NCBI GenBank assembly: GCA_963794685.1
Contig: CAWCFK010000004.1
Location: forward strand, 62,001-126,000
Direction: 5' to 3'
DNA: 64,000 nucleotides
Source of the DNA: CAVTWH01 sp963794685
Lineage (GTDB): Bacteria; Actinomycetota; Actinomycetes; Mycobacteriales; Micromonosporaceae
In this document: positions 10,508 to 20,066 of the stretch, piece after piece
Numbering within the stretch: position 1 is the stretch's first letter
Layout: each line of letters begins with the position of its first letter
Program-made: the position numbers and the translations under genes
Notes under the pieces: model-generated
The model's database searches: none
Seen by the model: only the letters and a program-made list of their open reading frames with translations
Told to the model about the DNA's origin: nothing

Positions 10508-10655
10508 CCGGCCGCCGGGTACCGGCAGTCGGCGGCCCACGCCGGAATTGACGGACATGCACGGCGGGACCACGCACGCATCCGAGCCTGTCTATCGTGA
10601 CGCACGGCGCGCCGGAAAACTGTTGCCCCGGCCCTTATTCGTCGCCGGAGTCCTC

Positions 10656-12938
10656 ATGCGTGTGTCATCCCGTGTCAGGCTGGCCCTGGCCTGTCTGGCA
10701 ATCCCGGTCACCATCCTGGGGGCCGGCAGCGCCGCGCTGGCCGGCACCGGCGTACCTGTCGGCCCGACCGCCTCAGGCAGCCCCGCCCCCTCAGCTTCCG
10801 GCGGCCCGACGCCGTCGGTGTCCCCTCCGGGTAGCCCGCCGCAGTCGGTCAGCCCCACTCTCTCCGACATTCCGACGCCCTCGTTCAGCCCGTCCCTGCC
10901 CGGCAGCCCCACGCCCACGGGCGGCCCGCAGCCGTCGGACAGCCCCACCGCCCCGGCCGGCACCGGCGGGATCAGCGGGCACCTGCGCACCGCCACCGGT
11001 GACCCGGTGGCCAGCGCCGGCGTTTCCCTCTACGACAGCACCTTCGGCTACCTGGGCTTCGACGACACCGACGGGACCGGCGCGTTCTCCTTCACCGGCA
11101 TCGCCCCCGGCTCGTACACGGTGAGCTTCTGGTACAACGGCGGCACGCAGTGGTACCACAGCCGGGCCGAGGAGTCCGACGCCGACTTCCTGGTGGTCAG
11201 CGCCGGCCAGGTGAGCGTGGCCGACGACGTGACGCTGCCCGGCGGCGTCATCACCGGCACCCTGACCGACAGCACGGGTCAACCGGTCGGCGGGGCTTCG
11301 GTCTACGCCTCCTCGTCCACCGGCGGCGGCTCCGGCTACGGGCGGACCAGCAGCGACGGGCACTACTCGTTGAGCCTGCTCGCCGGCACCTACACAGTGA
11401 GTTTCACGGCCGGCGGGACCGCCTCCGAGTACGCCCACCACAGCCTCTCGCTGACCACCGCCACGCAGTTCGTGCTGGGCACCGGGCAGACCTTGACGGT
11501 TGACGAGCAACTGCTGCCGACCGGCTCGGTGAGCGGCCATTTCAGCGCCGCCGACGGCACCCCGCTCAGCGGCGTCAGCGTGCAGTTGCTGACCGGCGAC
11601 GGCGGCAGCGGCGGCTACGCGACCACCGCCGGGGACGGCAGCTACTCGGTGCCCGGGGTCTACGCGGGCTCGTACCAGGTGCTGTTCACCCTGCCGGACT
11701 GGACCACCTCGCAGTACGCGCACGGCAAGCTCACCGCCGACCAGGCCGACACCTACACCGTCACGGCCGGCGCGGACACGGTCGTCGACGACAGTGCCCT
11801 GCCCACCGGGTCAGTCAAGCTCAGCGCCAAGGACGCGACCACCGGCAAGAAGATCAACACCTTCTGCGCGTACGCCGACGGCCACGAGGGCTGCACCACC
11901 ACCGGCTCGGTGACGATCGCCGGGGTCCGGGTCGGCCACGAGTCGGTGGGCGTCTACACCAACGACGGCCACTACTACTCCGCTGACCCGGTGACCCTGC
12001 TGGTGACGGCCGGGCAGACCACGGCGGCCACGGTCACTCTACGGCCGGGCGCCACCATCACCGTGGTGGTCAAGGACCGGGCGACCGGGCAGCCGGTGGA
12101 GAACGCCTGTGCCGACGCCATCCCCACCACCGCGGGGATGCTGCCGGACGGCTTCGCCGCGTGCAGCGACGCCCAGGGTGTGCTGCGTATCGGGCCGCTG
12201 GCGGCCGGCAGGTACACGCTCTACGTCGCGGGCCCGTGGGAGAGCGGGTACGGCGCCCAGTGGGTCGGCAGCAACGGCGGTGTGGGCATCCAGGGGCAGG
12301 CGGCCGTCATCAAAGTCGGCGCCGGCAAGTTCGCCACCGGCCCGACGATCCTGCTCGACCCGGCCGGCACCATCACCGGGACGGTCACCGACCCGTCCGG
12401 CCAGCCGATCCGATACGCCCTGGTGACCGCCTCCGCCTTCGACCCCGGAGCCGGACCCTCCGGTCCGGGTGGGGCCACCGACGCAGCCGGGCACTACACC
12501 ATCACCGGGCTCGGCCCGTACGCCTGGCCGCTGCACATCGGGGCGGAGGGCTTCGCCGACCAGTGGACCGGCGGCGTCGCCCGGCGTACCAGCGCCACTG
12601 CGGTGACCGTGGTGGCCGGCGGTACGACCATCGCGGACGTGCGCCTGGTGGCCGGCGTGACGCTGTCCGGCACGGTGCGCGGCCCGGGCGGGGTGGCGCT
12701 GACGGGCGGTCGGGTGGTCGTCTACGACGCGGTCACCGGCGATGTGGTCGGGGTGTCCGAGGTGGACGGCTCCGGCGGGTACCGGGTCCCGCTGCTCGCC
12801 TCGCAGAAGGTCAAGCTGCGCTTCTGGGCCTACCACGACGGCGATCCCGAGGGCTGGTACGGCGGCACCAGCCTGGACACCGCGACCGTCATCGCCGTCC
12901 ACGCCAAGAACCTGACTCGGGACATCCAGCTCGGCTAG
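10656..12938 (+). CDS. Secreted multi-domain protein with carboxypeptidase-regulatory-like repeats
   Basis: Large exported protein, 760 residues from the ATG at 10656, chosen because it gives a clean signal peptide (MRVSSRVRLALACLAIPVTI, then a small-residue cleavage region ending SAALAG). A Ser/Pro/Thr/Gly-rich linker follows to about residue 105. The rest is a string of about seven beta-sandwich repeats of the CarboxypepD_reg/Cna-B type, each with a signature like GTLTDSTGQPVGGASVYAS, TSSDGHYSLSLLAGTYTVSF or GTVTDPSGQPIRYALVTA. No LPXTG motif, C-terminal membrane helix or catalytic motif is visible, so it is probably released or bound loosely to the wall as an adhesin or stalk. It ends just before a strong hairpin terminator. 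The gene interrupts the otherwise conserved recombination/NudC neighbourhood. Confidence 0.78.
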   Translation: MRVSSRVRLALACLAIPVTILGAGSAALAGTGVPVGPTASGSPAPSASGGPTPSVSPPGSPPQSVSPTLSDIPTPSFSPSLPGSPTPTGGPQPSDSPTAPAGTGGISGHLRTATGDPVASAGVSLYDSTFGYLGFDDTDGTGAFSFTGIAPGSYTVSFWYNGGTQWYHSRAEESDADFLVVSAGQVSVADDVTLPGGVITGTLTDSTGQPVGGASVYASSSTGGGSGYGRTSSDGHYSLSLLAGTYTVSFTAGGTASEYAHHSLSLTTATQFVLGTGQTLTVDEQLLPTGSVSGHFSAADGTPLSGVSVQLLTGDGGSGGYATTAGDGSYSVPGVYAGSYQVLFTLPDWTTSQYAHGKLTADQADTYTVTAGADTVVDDSALPTGSVKLSAKDATTGKKINTFCAYADGHEGCTTTGSVTIAGVRVGHESVGVYTNDGHYYSADPVTLLVTAGQTTAATVTLRPGATITVVVKDRATGQPVENACADAIPTTAGMLPDGFAACSDAQGVLRIGPLAAGRYTLYVAGPWESGYGAQWVGSNGGVGIQGQAAVIKVGAGKFATGPTILLDPAGTITGTVTDPSGQPIRYALVTASAFDPGAGPSGPGGATDAAGHYTITGLGPYAWPLHIGAEGFADQWTGGVARRTSATAVTVVAGGTTIADVRLVAGVTLSGTVRGPGGVALTGGRVVVYDAVTGDVVGVSEVDGSGGYRVPLLASQKVKLRFWAYHDGDPEGWYGGTSLDTATVIAVHAKNLTRDIQLG

Positions 12939-12944
12939 GCGTGA

Positions 12945-12985
12945 CCCGTGGCCGGGCGTGCAGCACGCAGCCGCCCGGCCACGGG
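12945..12985 (+). terminator. Hairpin terminator after the secreted repeat protein
   Basis: A perfect 14-base-pair stem (12945-12958 with 12972-12985) and 13-base loop begin 6 bases after the stop of the upstream gene. No T tract follows, which is usual for high-GC actinobacterial terminators. Confidence 0.7.
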
Positions 12986-13116
12986 GCGCCGCCCGCGCGG
13001 ATCGTCAAGATCAGGCGGTCGTCGGGATCGGAGCGACCCGCGCCGGTACCCGATCAACCACCCCGAACCGGGGCGTGGGCGATCAAGTGGCGCAGTCGAC
13101 GGGTTATCGTCAACGG

Positions 13117-14568
13117 GTGCCTTCCCGCGGATCGTCCCAGCGCCCTGCAGCCAGTTCCGGAGCCACAGCCAAATCCGGAGCCACGGCCAAATCCGGAGCC
13201 ACGGCAAAGTCTGGAGCCACGGCAAAGTCTGGAGCCACGGCCGGGTCGCGAGCCACCGTCAGCTCCCGAGCCACCACGAAGATCCCGGCCACGAAGTACC
13301 CGGTGGAGCGGTTCACGCTGGCCAACGGCCTACGGGTGGTACTCGCGCCGGACGCCTCCGCGCCGGTGGTCGGGGTGGCCGTCGTCTACGACGTGGGGAT
13401 GCGCTCCGAGCCGGAGGGGCGTACCGGCTTCGCCCACCTCTTCGAGCACCTGATGTTCCAGGGCTCGGCGAACTTGGAGAAGCTGGCCCACTTCCGGCAC
13501 GTCCAGGGCTCCGGCGGAACTTTCAACGGCTCCACCCACCTGGACTACACCGACTACTTCGAGACGCTGCCGGCCAACGCCCTGGAACGGGCGCTGTTCC
13601 TGGAGGCGGACCGGATGCGCGGCCCCCGGCTTACGAGTGAGAACCTGCGCAACCAGGTCGACGTGGTCAAGGAGGAGATCCGGGTCAACGTGCTGAACCG
13701 GCCGTACGGCGGGTTCCCGTGGCTGAAGCTGCCGACGGTCATGTTCGACACCTTCGCCAACCGGCACGACGGATACGGCTCCTTCGTGGACCTGGAGTCG
13801 GCCACCGTGGCAGACGCGGCCGGGTTCTTCGAGAAGTACTACGCGGCCGGCAACGCGGTGCTCGCGGTCGGCGGCGACATTGACGTCACCACGGCGACCG
13901 CGCTGATCGAGTCGCACTTCGGCGACGTGCCCGCCCGCAAGGCGCCCAAGCGGGAGAAGTTCGGGGAGCCGGACCTGACCGTCGAGCGCCGCTCCGCCTA
14001 CGTCGACCCGCTGGCCCCGCTGCCGGGACTGGCCAGCGCCTGGCGGGTACCCGACCCGATCGCCGACTTCGCCGGCTACCTGCCGTACGTGGTGCTGGCC
14101 GAGGTGCTCACCGACGGCGACGCCTCCCGGCTGGTCCAGCGGCTGGTGCAGCGCGACCGTACGGCCACCAGCGTCGGCGGCTACATCGGCTTCCTGGGCG
14201 AGCCGTTCGAGGTGCGCGACCCGACCGCGCTGCTGCTGCAGGCGAACCTGCCACCGGGCGGCGACCCGGACAAGGTGCTGGACACCGTCACCGAGGAGTG
14301 CGACAAGATCGGCATGGACGGGCTGGAGCCGGGTGAGTTGGCGCGCACCGTCGCCCGGATGGCCACCCACCTGCTCCGGGAGAGCGACGCGGTACTCAAC
14401 CGGGCACTGCGGATGGCGGTGCTGGAACAGCAGCGGGGGACACCGGAGTTGATGAACGAGCTGCCCAGCCTGTTGGGCGAGGTGACCGAGGCGCAGGTGG
14501 TCGCGGCCGCGGCGAGCCTGCGGCCGGAGCGTCGGGCCACCGTCGAGGTCCAGGTGGCTACCCGATGA
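13117..14568 (+). CDS. M16 family zinc metallopeptidase, catalytic type
   Basis: Insulinase/processing-peptidase-like protease, 483 residues from a GTG at 13117. The reading frame is open further upstream, but family similarity and the repeat tract begin after this GTG. The inverted zinc motif HLFEH is at residues 107-111, followed about 70 residues later by the distal acidic segment QVDVVKEEIRV, so all zinc ligands appear present. The first 60 residues are a tandem hexapeptide tract (SGATAK units) with no counterpart in typical M16 proteins; this could be a flexible linker. The second M16 gene overlaps the stop by four bases (ATGA) and lacks the zinc motif, so the two products probably form an active/inactive heterodimer, as in mitochondrial processing peptidase and Sphingomonas SPH2681/2682. 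Confidence 0.85.
   Translation: MPSRGSSQRPAASSGATAKSGATAKSGATAKSGATAKSGATAGSRATVSSRATTKIPATKYPVERFTLANGLRVVLAPDASAPVVGVAVVYDVGMRSEPEGRTGFAHLFEHLMFQGSANLEKLAHFRHVQGSGGTFNGSTHLDYTDYFETLPANALERALFLEADRMRGPRLTSENLRNQVDVVKEEIRVNVLNRPYGGFPWLKLPTVMFDTFANRHDGYGSFVDLESATVADAAGFFEKYYAAGNAVLAVGGDIDVTTATALIESHFGDVPARKAPKREKFGEPDLTVERRSAYVDPLAPLPGLASAWRVPDPIADFAGYLPYVVLAEVLTDGDASRLVQRLVQRDRTATSVGGYIGFLGEPFEVRDPTALLLQANLPPGGDPDKVLDTVTEECDKIGMDGLEPGELARTVARMATHLLRESDAVLNRALRMAVLEQQRGTPELMNELPSLLGEVTEAQVVAAAASLRPERRATVEVQVATR
13153..13278 (+). repeat. Seven-unit 18-bp tandem repeat encoding SGATAK
   Basis: Seven consecutive 18-base units; the first five are nearly identical (core ggagccacggc) and the last two are degenerate (gcgagccaccgtc, cccgagccaccacg). 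They stay in frame and encode a small, basic, low-complexity N-terminal tract of the M16 peptidase. Copy number could vary between strains by slippage without changing frame. Confidence 0.85.
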
Positions 14569-16040
14569 AGCAGCTGCCGGCCCTCGGCCCGACCCGCAAG
14601 CTGGCCCTGCCCAAGCAGGCCGAACGCATCCTGCCCAACGGGCTGACGGTGATCGCCATCCGCCGCGCGTCGGTGCCGCTGGTGGAGCTCCGGCTGCGGA
14701 TCCCGTTCGCCAAGGCGCACCTGGCCCGCACCAGCCTGCTCACCCGGACGATCTTTTCGGGTACCCCGGAGCTGTCCACTGTGGACATCGCTGCCGAGTT
14801 GCAGAAGGTCGGTGGCGCGCTCGGTGCGTCGGCCGACCCGGACCGGCTGCTGATTTCCGGCAACTCCCTGGTCACCGGCCTGCCCCGGCAACTCGGCATC
14901 TTGAGCGACGTGCTGCGTAACGCCGAGTACCCGGCCGACGAGGTGAGCACCGAGCGGGAGCGGCTGGTGGACCGGATCCAGGTGGCGCAGAGCCAGCCCG
15001 CGCACCTGGCCCGGGTGGCGCTGCTGGCGCGGATGTTCGGCAACCACCCGTATGCGGTGCAGACCCCGACCGCGGACGCGGTGCGCACGGTCAAGCCGGC
15101 CGCCCTGCGCGAACTGCACGGCCAGCGCATCCATCCGGCCGGCGCGATCCTGGTGATCGTCGGGGACCTGCCGCCGAACAAGGCGCTGGACGCTGCCGAG
15201 GCCGCGCTGGGCATGTGGAACGGCGGGGGCAAGCTGACCGAGCTGCCCGCGGTGCCGGCCCTGACGCCGGGTCCGCTGCGGCTGGTCGACCGGCCCGGCG
15301 CGGTGCAGTCGTCGGTGCGGATGGCGATGACCGGGGTACGCCGTACCGACCCCGGGCACGCCGCGCTACAGCTGGCAAACCTGATCTTCGGCGGGTACTT
15401 CTCTTCCCGCTGGGTGGAGAACATCCGCGAGGACAAGGGCTACACCTACGGCCCGCACTCGGTGGTGGAGCACGCGATCGCGGGTACCTCGGTGGTCCTC
15501 TCCGCCGAGGTGGCCACCGAGGTGACCGCCCCCGCCCTGCTGGAGACCTGGTACGAGTTGGGCCGCATCGCCACCACCGCCCCGAAGCCCGAGGAGTTGG
15601 AGCAGGCCCGCCAGTACGCCCTCGGCACCCTGCAACTGGGCATGTCCACGCAGGCCGGGCTGGCCGGTCTGGCCAGCACCTACGCCGGCTACGGGCTGCG
15701 CCTGGACTTCCTGGCCGAGCACTCGGCCCGGCTGGCGAAGGCCACCCGGGAGGACGTGGCCGAGGCTGCCGCGAGGTACCTGGCCCCGGCCGGCGCGGTG
15801 ACCGTGGTCCTCGGTGACGCCGAGAAGATCGGCGCGTCACTGGAGATCCTCGGCCCGGTCGAGCACTCGACCGACCCGGCCCCGACCCCCGCCGCTGCCG
15901 CACAGCCGAAGCCGGGTGCGCCGTCGAAGGCCGCCGCACAGTCGAAGGCCGCCGCACAGTCGAAGACCGGTGCGCAGTCGAAGGCGGCCGGGAAGCGGGG
16001 CGCGGCGGGTAAGTCGGCCAAGCCGGGTCGGGCCGGGTGA
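14565..16040 (+). CDS. M16 family peptidase homologue lacking the zinc motif
   Basis: A 491-residue insulinase-fold protein starting MKQLPALGPTRKLALP in a four-base overlap with the catalytic M16 gene. The M16 core is clear (ILPNGLTVIAIRR, LQKVGGALGASADPDRLLISG, FGGYFSSRWVENIREDKGYTYG), but the place where HxxEH should be reads FAKAHLARTSLLTRTIF, so no metal site is visible. This matches the non-catalytic, substrate-binding partner of two-subunit M16 enzymes. The last 50 residues are a Lys/Ala/Gln/Ser-rich tail (PSKAAAQSKAAAQSK and similar). Both M16 subunits therefore carry repetitive basic tails, one at the N-terminus and one at the C-terminus. The stop overlaps the nudC start. Confidence 0.83.
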   Translation: MKQLPALGPTRKLALPKQAERILPNGLTVIAIRRASVPLVELRLRIPFAKAHLARTSLLTRTIFSGTPELSTVDIAAELQKVGGALGASADPDRLLISGNSLVTGLPRQLGILSDVLRNAEYPADEVSTERERLVDRIQVAQSQPAHLARVALLARMFGNHPYAVQTPTADAVRTVKPAALRELHGQRIHPAGAILVIVGDLPPNKALDAAEAALGMWNGGGKLTELPAVPALTPGPLRLVDRPGAVQSSVRMAMTGVRRTDPGHAALQLANLIFGGYFSSRWVENIREDKGYTYGPHSVVEHAIAGTSVVLSAEVATEVTAPALLETWYELGRIATTAPKPEELEQARQYALGTLQLGMSTQAGLAGLASTYAGYGLRLDFLAEHSARLAKATREDVAEAAARYLAPAGAVTVVLGDAEKIGASLEILGPVEHSTDPAPTPAAAAQPKPGAPSKAAAQSKAAAQSKTGAQSKAAGKRGAAGKSAKPGRAG

Positions 16041-16981
16041 ATCAGCCGGTGACCCGGAGCCAGCCGGTGACCCAGCGGATGCCCCCGATGGCCCGCTCAG
16101 GGCTGCACCGGCAGGCCCACCGACGTACCGATCCGCAGTGGCTGGCGGACGCCTGGCAGCGCGCCCGGGTGCTGGTGGTCCACCCGGCCGACGACGGCGG
16201 CACGGCCGGCGCCCTGTTGATCGGCGAGCGGCTGCTGCTGCTCGACCAGGCTGCCGCGCCCGACGGCGAGCGGATCTTCCTCGGCGAGGACGACGACGGC
16301 ACCCCGTACTTCGTGGTGTTCGCGCCGTTGACGGAGACCGACGAGGCCCGCCGGGTGACCGTCCGCGATGTCGGGCACCTGCTCTCCGACCTGGAGGCCG
16401 GCCTGTTCATCACCGCCATCGCGTTGGCCAACTGGCACACCCGCAACACTTTCTCGCCACTGGACGGCGCGCAGACCACGATGGCCGACGCCGGCTGGGC
16501 CCGGGTGTCACCGGACGGGCGGATGTTCTGGCCGCGTACCGACCCCGCCGTGATCGTGCTGGTGCACGACGGCGTGCCGGGCCTGGAGGGGCTGTGCCTG
16601 CTCGGCCACAACGCGGCGTGGACCCGGCCGGGCTGGGCCCGCCGGTACTCCTGCCTGGCCGGCTTCGTGGAGGCCGGCGAGTCCGCCGAGGCCGCGGTGA
16701 TCCGCGAAGTGGACGAAGAAGTCGGCGTACGCGTCGCCGAACTGCGCTACCACGGCAGCCAGGCGTGGCCGTACCCCGGCTCGTTGATGCTCGGCTTCCT
16801 GGCGGTGGCCGACCCGACCGCGCCGGTCCGCCCGGACCGGGAGGAGATCGCCTCGGCCCGCTGGTTCAACCGTGGCGAGATCCGCGCTGTGCTGGCCGGC
16901 GAACGCGAAGACTTCGGCCTCCCGATGGCCTCCTCGATCGCCCACTACCTACTCATCGAATGGCTCGACGGCCCGTCCTGA
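16037..16981 (+). CDS. nudC: NAD(+) diphosphatase NudC
   Basis: Nudix hydrolase that splits NAD(H) into NMN(H) and AMP and, in some bacteria, removes NAD caps from RNA. It is 314 residues from a GTG overlapping the upstream stop. The Nudix box GFVEAGESAEAAVIREVDEEVGV-type sequence lies at about residues 209-231, with the REVDEE metal ligands intact, followed by the NudC-specific array SQAWPYPGSLMLGF (family SQPWPFPxS). The zinc-ribbon cysteines of E. coli NudC are not seen; only a single Cys (CLLGHNAAW) sits in that zone, as in other actinobacterial members. It is coupled to the M16 pair by overlap, an unexplained but probably conserved arrangement. Confidence 0.88.
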   Translation: MNQPVTRSQPVTQRMPPMARSGLHRQAHRRTDPQWLADAWQRARVLVVHPADDGGTAGALLIGERLLLLDQAAAPDGERIFLGEDDDGTPYFVVFAPLTETDEARRVTVRDVGHLLSDLEAGLFITAIALANWHTRNTFSPLDGAQTTMADAGWARVSPDGRMFWPRTDPAVIVLVHDGVPGLEGLCLLGHNAAWTRPGWARRYSCLAGFVEAGESAEAAVIREVDEEVGVRVAELRYHGSQAWPYPGSLMLGFLAVADPTAPVRPDREEIASARWFNRGEIRAVLAGEREDFGLPMASSIAHYLLIEWLDGPS

Positions 16982-17043
16982 CCCTCGTTGGTTGCTCGGC
17001 GATTGGGCTTTCCGTCGCCGCTGCCCCGCCATAGGGTGCAGGG

Positions 17044-17475
17044 ATGACGTCGATGACTGTTCACGCGGGCACCGGGACGAAGAGGTCGCGCCGGACAGCA
17101 TGGATCGTGACGTCGGTGCAGTTCGCGTACGTCGTCTGGTTCGGCGTCTGCGTGTGGGTGGCACTCGTCCGGGCGGCCCATTTCGCCGGGCACTTCTACA
17201 TCCCGTACCAGTCGGACCCGTACACCGCGGGGGCGGACGTCTTCACCGGCTGGTCGAGTGGGTTCGCCACGCCGATGATGATGACCGCCGTGCTGCAGCC
17301 GTTCATCGCCTTCGCGTCCATCGGCGTGACGGCGTGGCAGCTGGCTCAGAGCAGCACCCGCAGCAGCAGGATCCTGCTCTGGCTCCTGGTGATCAGCGCG
17401 GTGCTCGTCTTCACCACCTACGTGTTGGCAAATATTCCGGCCGGCAAGTCGATCAGCGGCTGGATTCTCGACTAG
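17044..17475 (+). CDS. Small multi-pass membrane protein
   Basis: A 143-residue protein of unknown function. The ATG at 17044 gives MTSMTVHAGTGTKRSRR, a basic cytoplasmic start, then membrane segments at about residues 20-43 (WIVTSVQFAYVVWFGVCVWVAL), 78-98 (MMMTAVLQPFIAFASIGVTAW) and 108-130 (ILLWLLVISAVLVFTTYVLA). The extracytoplasmic loop GHFYIPYQSDPYTAGADVFTGWS contains several aromatic residues. It resembles small actinobacterial integral membrane proteins with no assigned role. It is convergent with the mycoredoxin gene 13 bases downstream; no obvious terminator lies between them. Confidence 0.7.
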   Translation: MTSMTVHAGTGTKRSRRTAWIVTSVQFAYVVWFGVCVWVALVRAAHFAGHFYIPYQSDPYTAGADVFTGWSSGFATPMMMTAVLQPFIAFASIGVTAWQLAQSSTRSSRILLWLLVISAVLVFTTYVLANIPAGKSISGWILD

Positions 17476-17488
17476 CGCGCCGGAAGGG

Positions 17489-17731
17489 TCAGCGGGTGGC
17501 GGCGGCGAGGTGCTCGCGGACCTGGACGATGCTCGGGTTGGTGAGGGCCGAGCCGTCGGGGAACCGCACGGTGGGTACCGTCTGGTTGCCGCCGTTGACG
17601 CTCATCACGAAGTCGGCGGCGGCCGAGTCCTGCTCAATGTTGATCTCTTCGTAGGCGATCCCTTCGCGCTCCAGCTGTGACTTGAGTCGCTGGCAGTAGC
17701 CGCACCAGGTGGTCGAATACATGGTCAACAT
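17489..17731 (-). CDS. mrx1: Mycoredoxin (glutaredoxin-like, CGYC)
   Basis: An 80-residue thioredoxin-fold oxidoreductase. The start MLTMYSTTWCGYCQRLK places the active site C10-G-Y-C13 after the first strand; the cis-proline segment NQTVPTVRF is present. Mycoredoxin-1 uses mycothiol to reduce mixed disulfides in actinobacteria. The neighbours are diagnostic: it is divergent from uvrD2 with nudC nearby, the same arrangement recalled for M. tuberculosis Rv3198A between Rv3199c and Rv3198c. About 60 bases separate it from the uvrD2 start and must hold both promoters. Confidence 0.9.
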   Translation of the reverse strand: MLTMYSTTWCGYCQRLKSQLEREGIAYEEINIEQDSAAADFVMSVNGGNQTVPTVRFPDGSALTNPSIVQVREHLAAATR

Positions 17732-17791
17732 CGCGGGGGTACCTCCGGGGGTGTGGTGATCCGTTTGACCCTAACGTCGGGCCGGGCTGCG

Positions 17792-19959
17792 ATGATTCCT
17801 GCTGTGGTGGGGAACTCAGCCGGTGGGGCGGTGACCGGGCAGCCGGACGGCGCGGCGCGGCTGCTCGCCGGGCTGGACTCCGAGCAGCGGGCCGCGGTGA
17901 CCGCGCCGGCCGGGCCGGTCTGCATCCTGGCCGGCGCCGGGACCGGCAAGACCCGGGCGATCACCCACCGGATCGCCTACCGCGCGTTGACCGGCGAGGT
18001 GGCCGCCCGGCAGGTGCTCGCCGTCACGTTCACCGCCCGCGCCGCCGCCGAGCTGCGGGCCCGGCTGGCCGCGCTGGGCGTCGCCGGGGTGCAGGCCCGC
18101 ACGTTCCACGCGGCGGCGCTGCGCCAGGTGCGGTACTTCGCACCCCGGATCTTCGCCGGCCGGTCGGTGCCGGAGCTGGTGGACAGCAAGGCCCGGCTGG
18201 TCACCCAGGCCGCCGGCCAGGTCGGCCTGCACGCCGACCGGACCACCGCCCGGGACCTCGCCGGCGAGATCGAGTGGGCCAAGTCGTCGCTGGTCGAGCC
18301 GGCCGACTACCCGATCGCCGCAGCGAAGGCGACCCGGGAGACGCCGGTCGACGCGGCCCGGGTGGCCGCCGTGTTCTCCGCGTACGAGCAGCTCAAGCGG
18401 GCCGCCGGGGTGATCGACTTCGAGGACGTGCTGCGCGCCGCGTGCTGGGCCATCGAGGAGCACCCGGACGTCGCCGAGCAGGTGCGCGCCCAGTACCGGC
18501 ACTTCACCGTCGACGAGTACCAGGACGTCAACCCGTTGCAGCAGCGGCTGCTGGACGCCTGGCTGGGCGGCCGGCGGGACGTGACCGTGGTGGGCGACGC
18601 CAGCCAGACGATCTACTCGTTCACCGGCGCGTCCGCCGACTACCTGATCGGCTTCCCGCGCCGGCACCGCGACGCCGTGGTGATCCGGCTGGTCCGCGAC
18701 TACCGCTCCACCCCGCAGGTGGTCGGCCTGGCCAACGCGGTGATCCGGCAGGCCCGGGGGAGCGAGGCCCGGCTGCGGCTGGAGCTGGTCGGGCAACGGC
18801 CGGCCGGTCCCGCGCCGGACGTGCGGGCCTGCCCGGACGAGCCGGCCGAGGCCGAGGCGGTGGCGCGGCGCTGCGCCGAACTGATCGCTTCCGGGACACC
18901 CGCCAGCCAGATCGCGGTGCTGTTCCGCACCAATGCCCAGTCCGAGGTGTACGAGGAGGCGCTGGCCCGCGCCGAGGTGCCCTACGTCGTGCATGGGGCA
19001 GAGCGGTTCTTCGAGCGCGCCGAGATCCGGCAGGGCATGGTGGCGCTGCGGGTCGCCACCCGCTCGGCCGATCCGGCGCATGCCGCTGGTCGAGTCGGTG
19101 ACGGCGGCGTTGGAGGCGATCGGCTGGCGACCGGACCGACCGCCGCCCGGTGGCGCCGCCCGGGAACGCTGGTCCGCGCTGGCTGCCCTGGCCGGGCTGG
19201 CCGACGAGGTGGGCGGCACGCTGACCGGCTTCGTCGAGGAGCTGTCCCGCCGGGCCGCCGCCCAGCACGCCCCGGCCGTCGAGGGGGTGACGCTCTCCTC
19301 GCTGCACGCCGCGAAGGGCCTGGAGTGGGACGCCGTCTTCCTGGTCGGGCTGGTCGAGGGCACCCTGCCCACGGTGTACGCGAAGACCCCGGACGCGCTG
19401 GAGGAGGAGCGGCGGCTGCTCTACGTGGGGATCACCCGGGCCCGGGAGTGGCTCTGGCTGTCGTACGCGGCTGCCCGTACCCCCGGTGGTCGGCCGCGCC
19501 GGCCGAGCCGGTTCCTGCCACTGGCCCAGGACACCCCTGGCCGGCCCGCCGCTACCCGCGTCTGGACGCGACGGCCGGGACGCCCGGGACCAGGCTCGTC
19601 GTCGGACGTTGGTGGCTTCCTGCCGGATCTGCGGCAGCACGCTGCTGGCCGGTGCGGACCGGAAAATGGGGCGGTGCGCCAACTGCCCGTCGGATCTCGA
19701 CGCGGAGCTGCACGAGCGGCTGCTGGACTGGCGGTCCCGGGTAGCCGCAGCTCTCGGGGTACCCAGTTATGTGGTTTTCACTGACGCGACGCTGACAGCG
19801 CTGGCCGAGCGGCGACCCGGCCGGACCGAGGACCTCATCCAGATTGCCGGGATTGGCCCGCGCAAACTGGGACTTTACGGCTCCGATGTACTCGCCGTCA
19901 TCGGCGGTGCTCGGGTCGACGAGGTGCTCCGGAAAAATTCTTTGGAAAACCCGCCGTAA
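17792..19959 (+). CDS. uvrD2: ATP-dependent DNA helicase UvrD2 (two frameshifts)
   Basis: Superfamily 1A 3'-5' helicase, about 722 residues. The ATG at 17792 is preferred over the GTG at 17753. Walker A LAGAGTGKTRAITHRIAY lies at about residues 47-64, motif II VDEYQDVNPLQQRLLDAW near 241, GDASQTIYSFTGAS, then SSLHAAKGLEWDAVFLVG and YVGITRAREWLWL. The UvrD2-specific C-terminus has a tetracysteine motif (CRICG and CANCP, about 19626-19690) and an HRDC domain (HERLLDWRSRVAAALGVPSY to IGPRKLGLYGSDVLAVIGG). The reading frame changes near 19080 and again near 19560-19610, while the family order stays complete. It lies directly upstream of whiB7, as in mycobacteria. Confidence 0.87.
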
Positions 19960-19994
19960 TTCGTTTGCCCGCTCGCGGGCCCCAGGCTTAGCCT
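19957..19994 (+). promoter_or_regulatory. Candidate whiB7 promoter with AT-rich element next to the -35
   Basis: TTGCCC at 19965-19970 and TAGCCT at 19989-19994 are separated by 18 bases. The bases just upstream (19957-19964, taattcgt) are AT-rich in an otherwise very GC-rich region, and a second AT-rich patch lies at 19933-19949. WhiB7 is known to activate SigA promoters, including its own, through an AT-rich element immediately upstream of the -35. The promoter overlaps the last codons of uvrD2. Assignment is by inspection only. Confidence 0.5.
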
Positions 19995-20066
19995 GCTTAC
20001 ACACCACACGAGCAGCGGCAATCCGCGCGCCCGTGACCGGCCGAGACCAAGGAGGGGGTGGCCCCG

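Noticed and set aside
13153..13278. Seven regular 18-bp repeats considered as a CRISPR array or VNTR locus
   Set aside because: There are no spacers, the units are contiguous and in frame, and they encode the N-terminus of a peptidase. They are kept as a coding tandem repeat.
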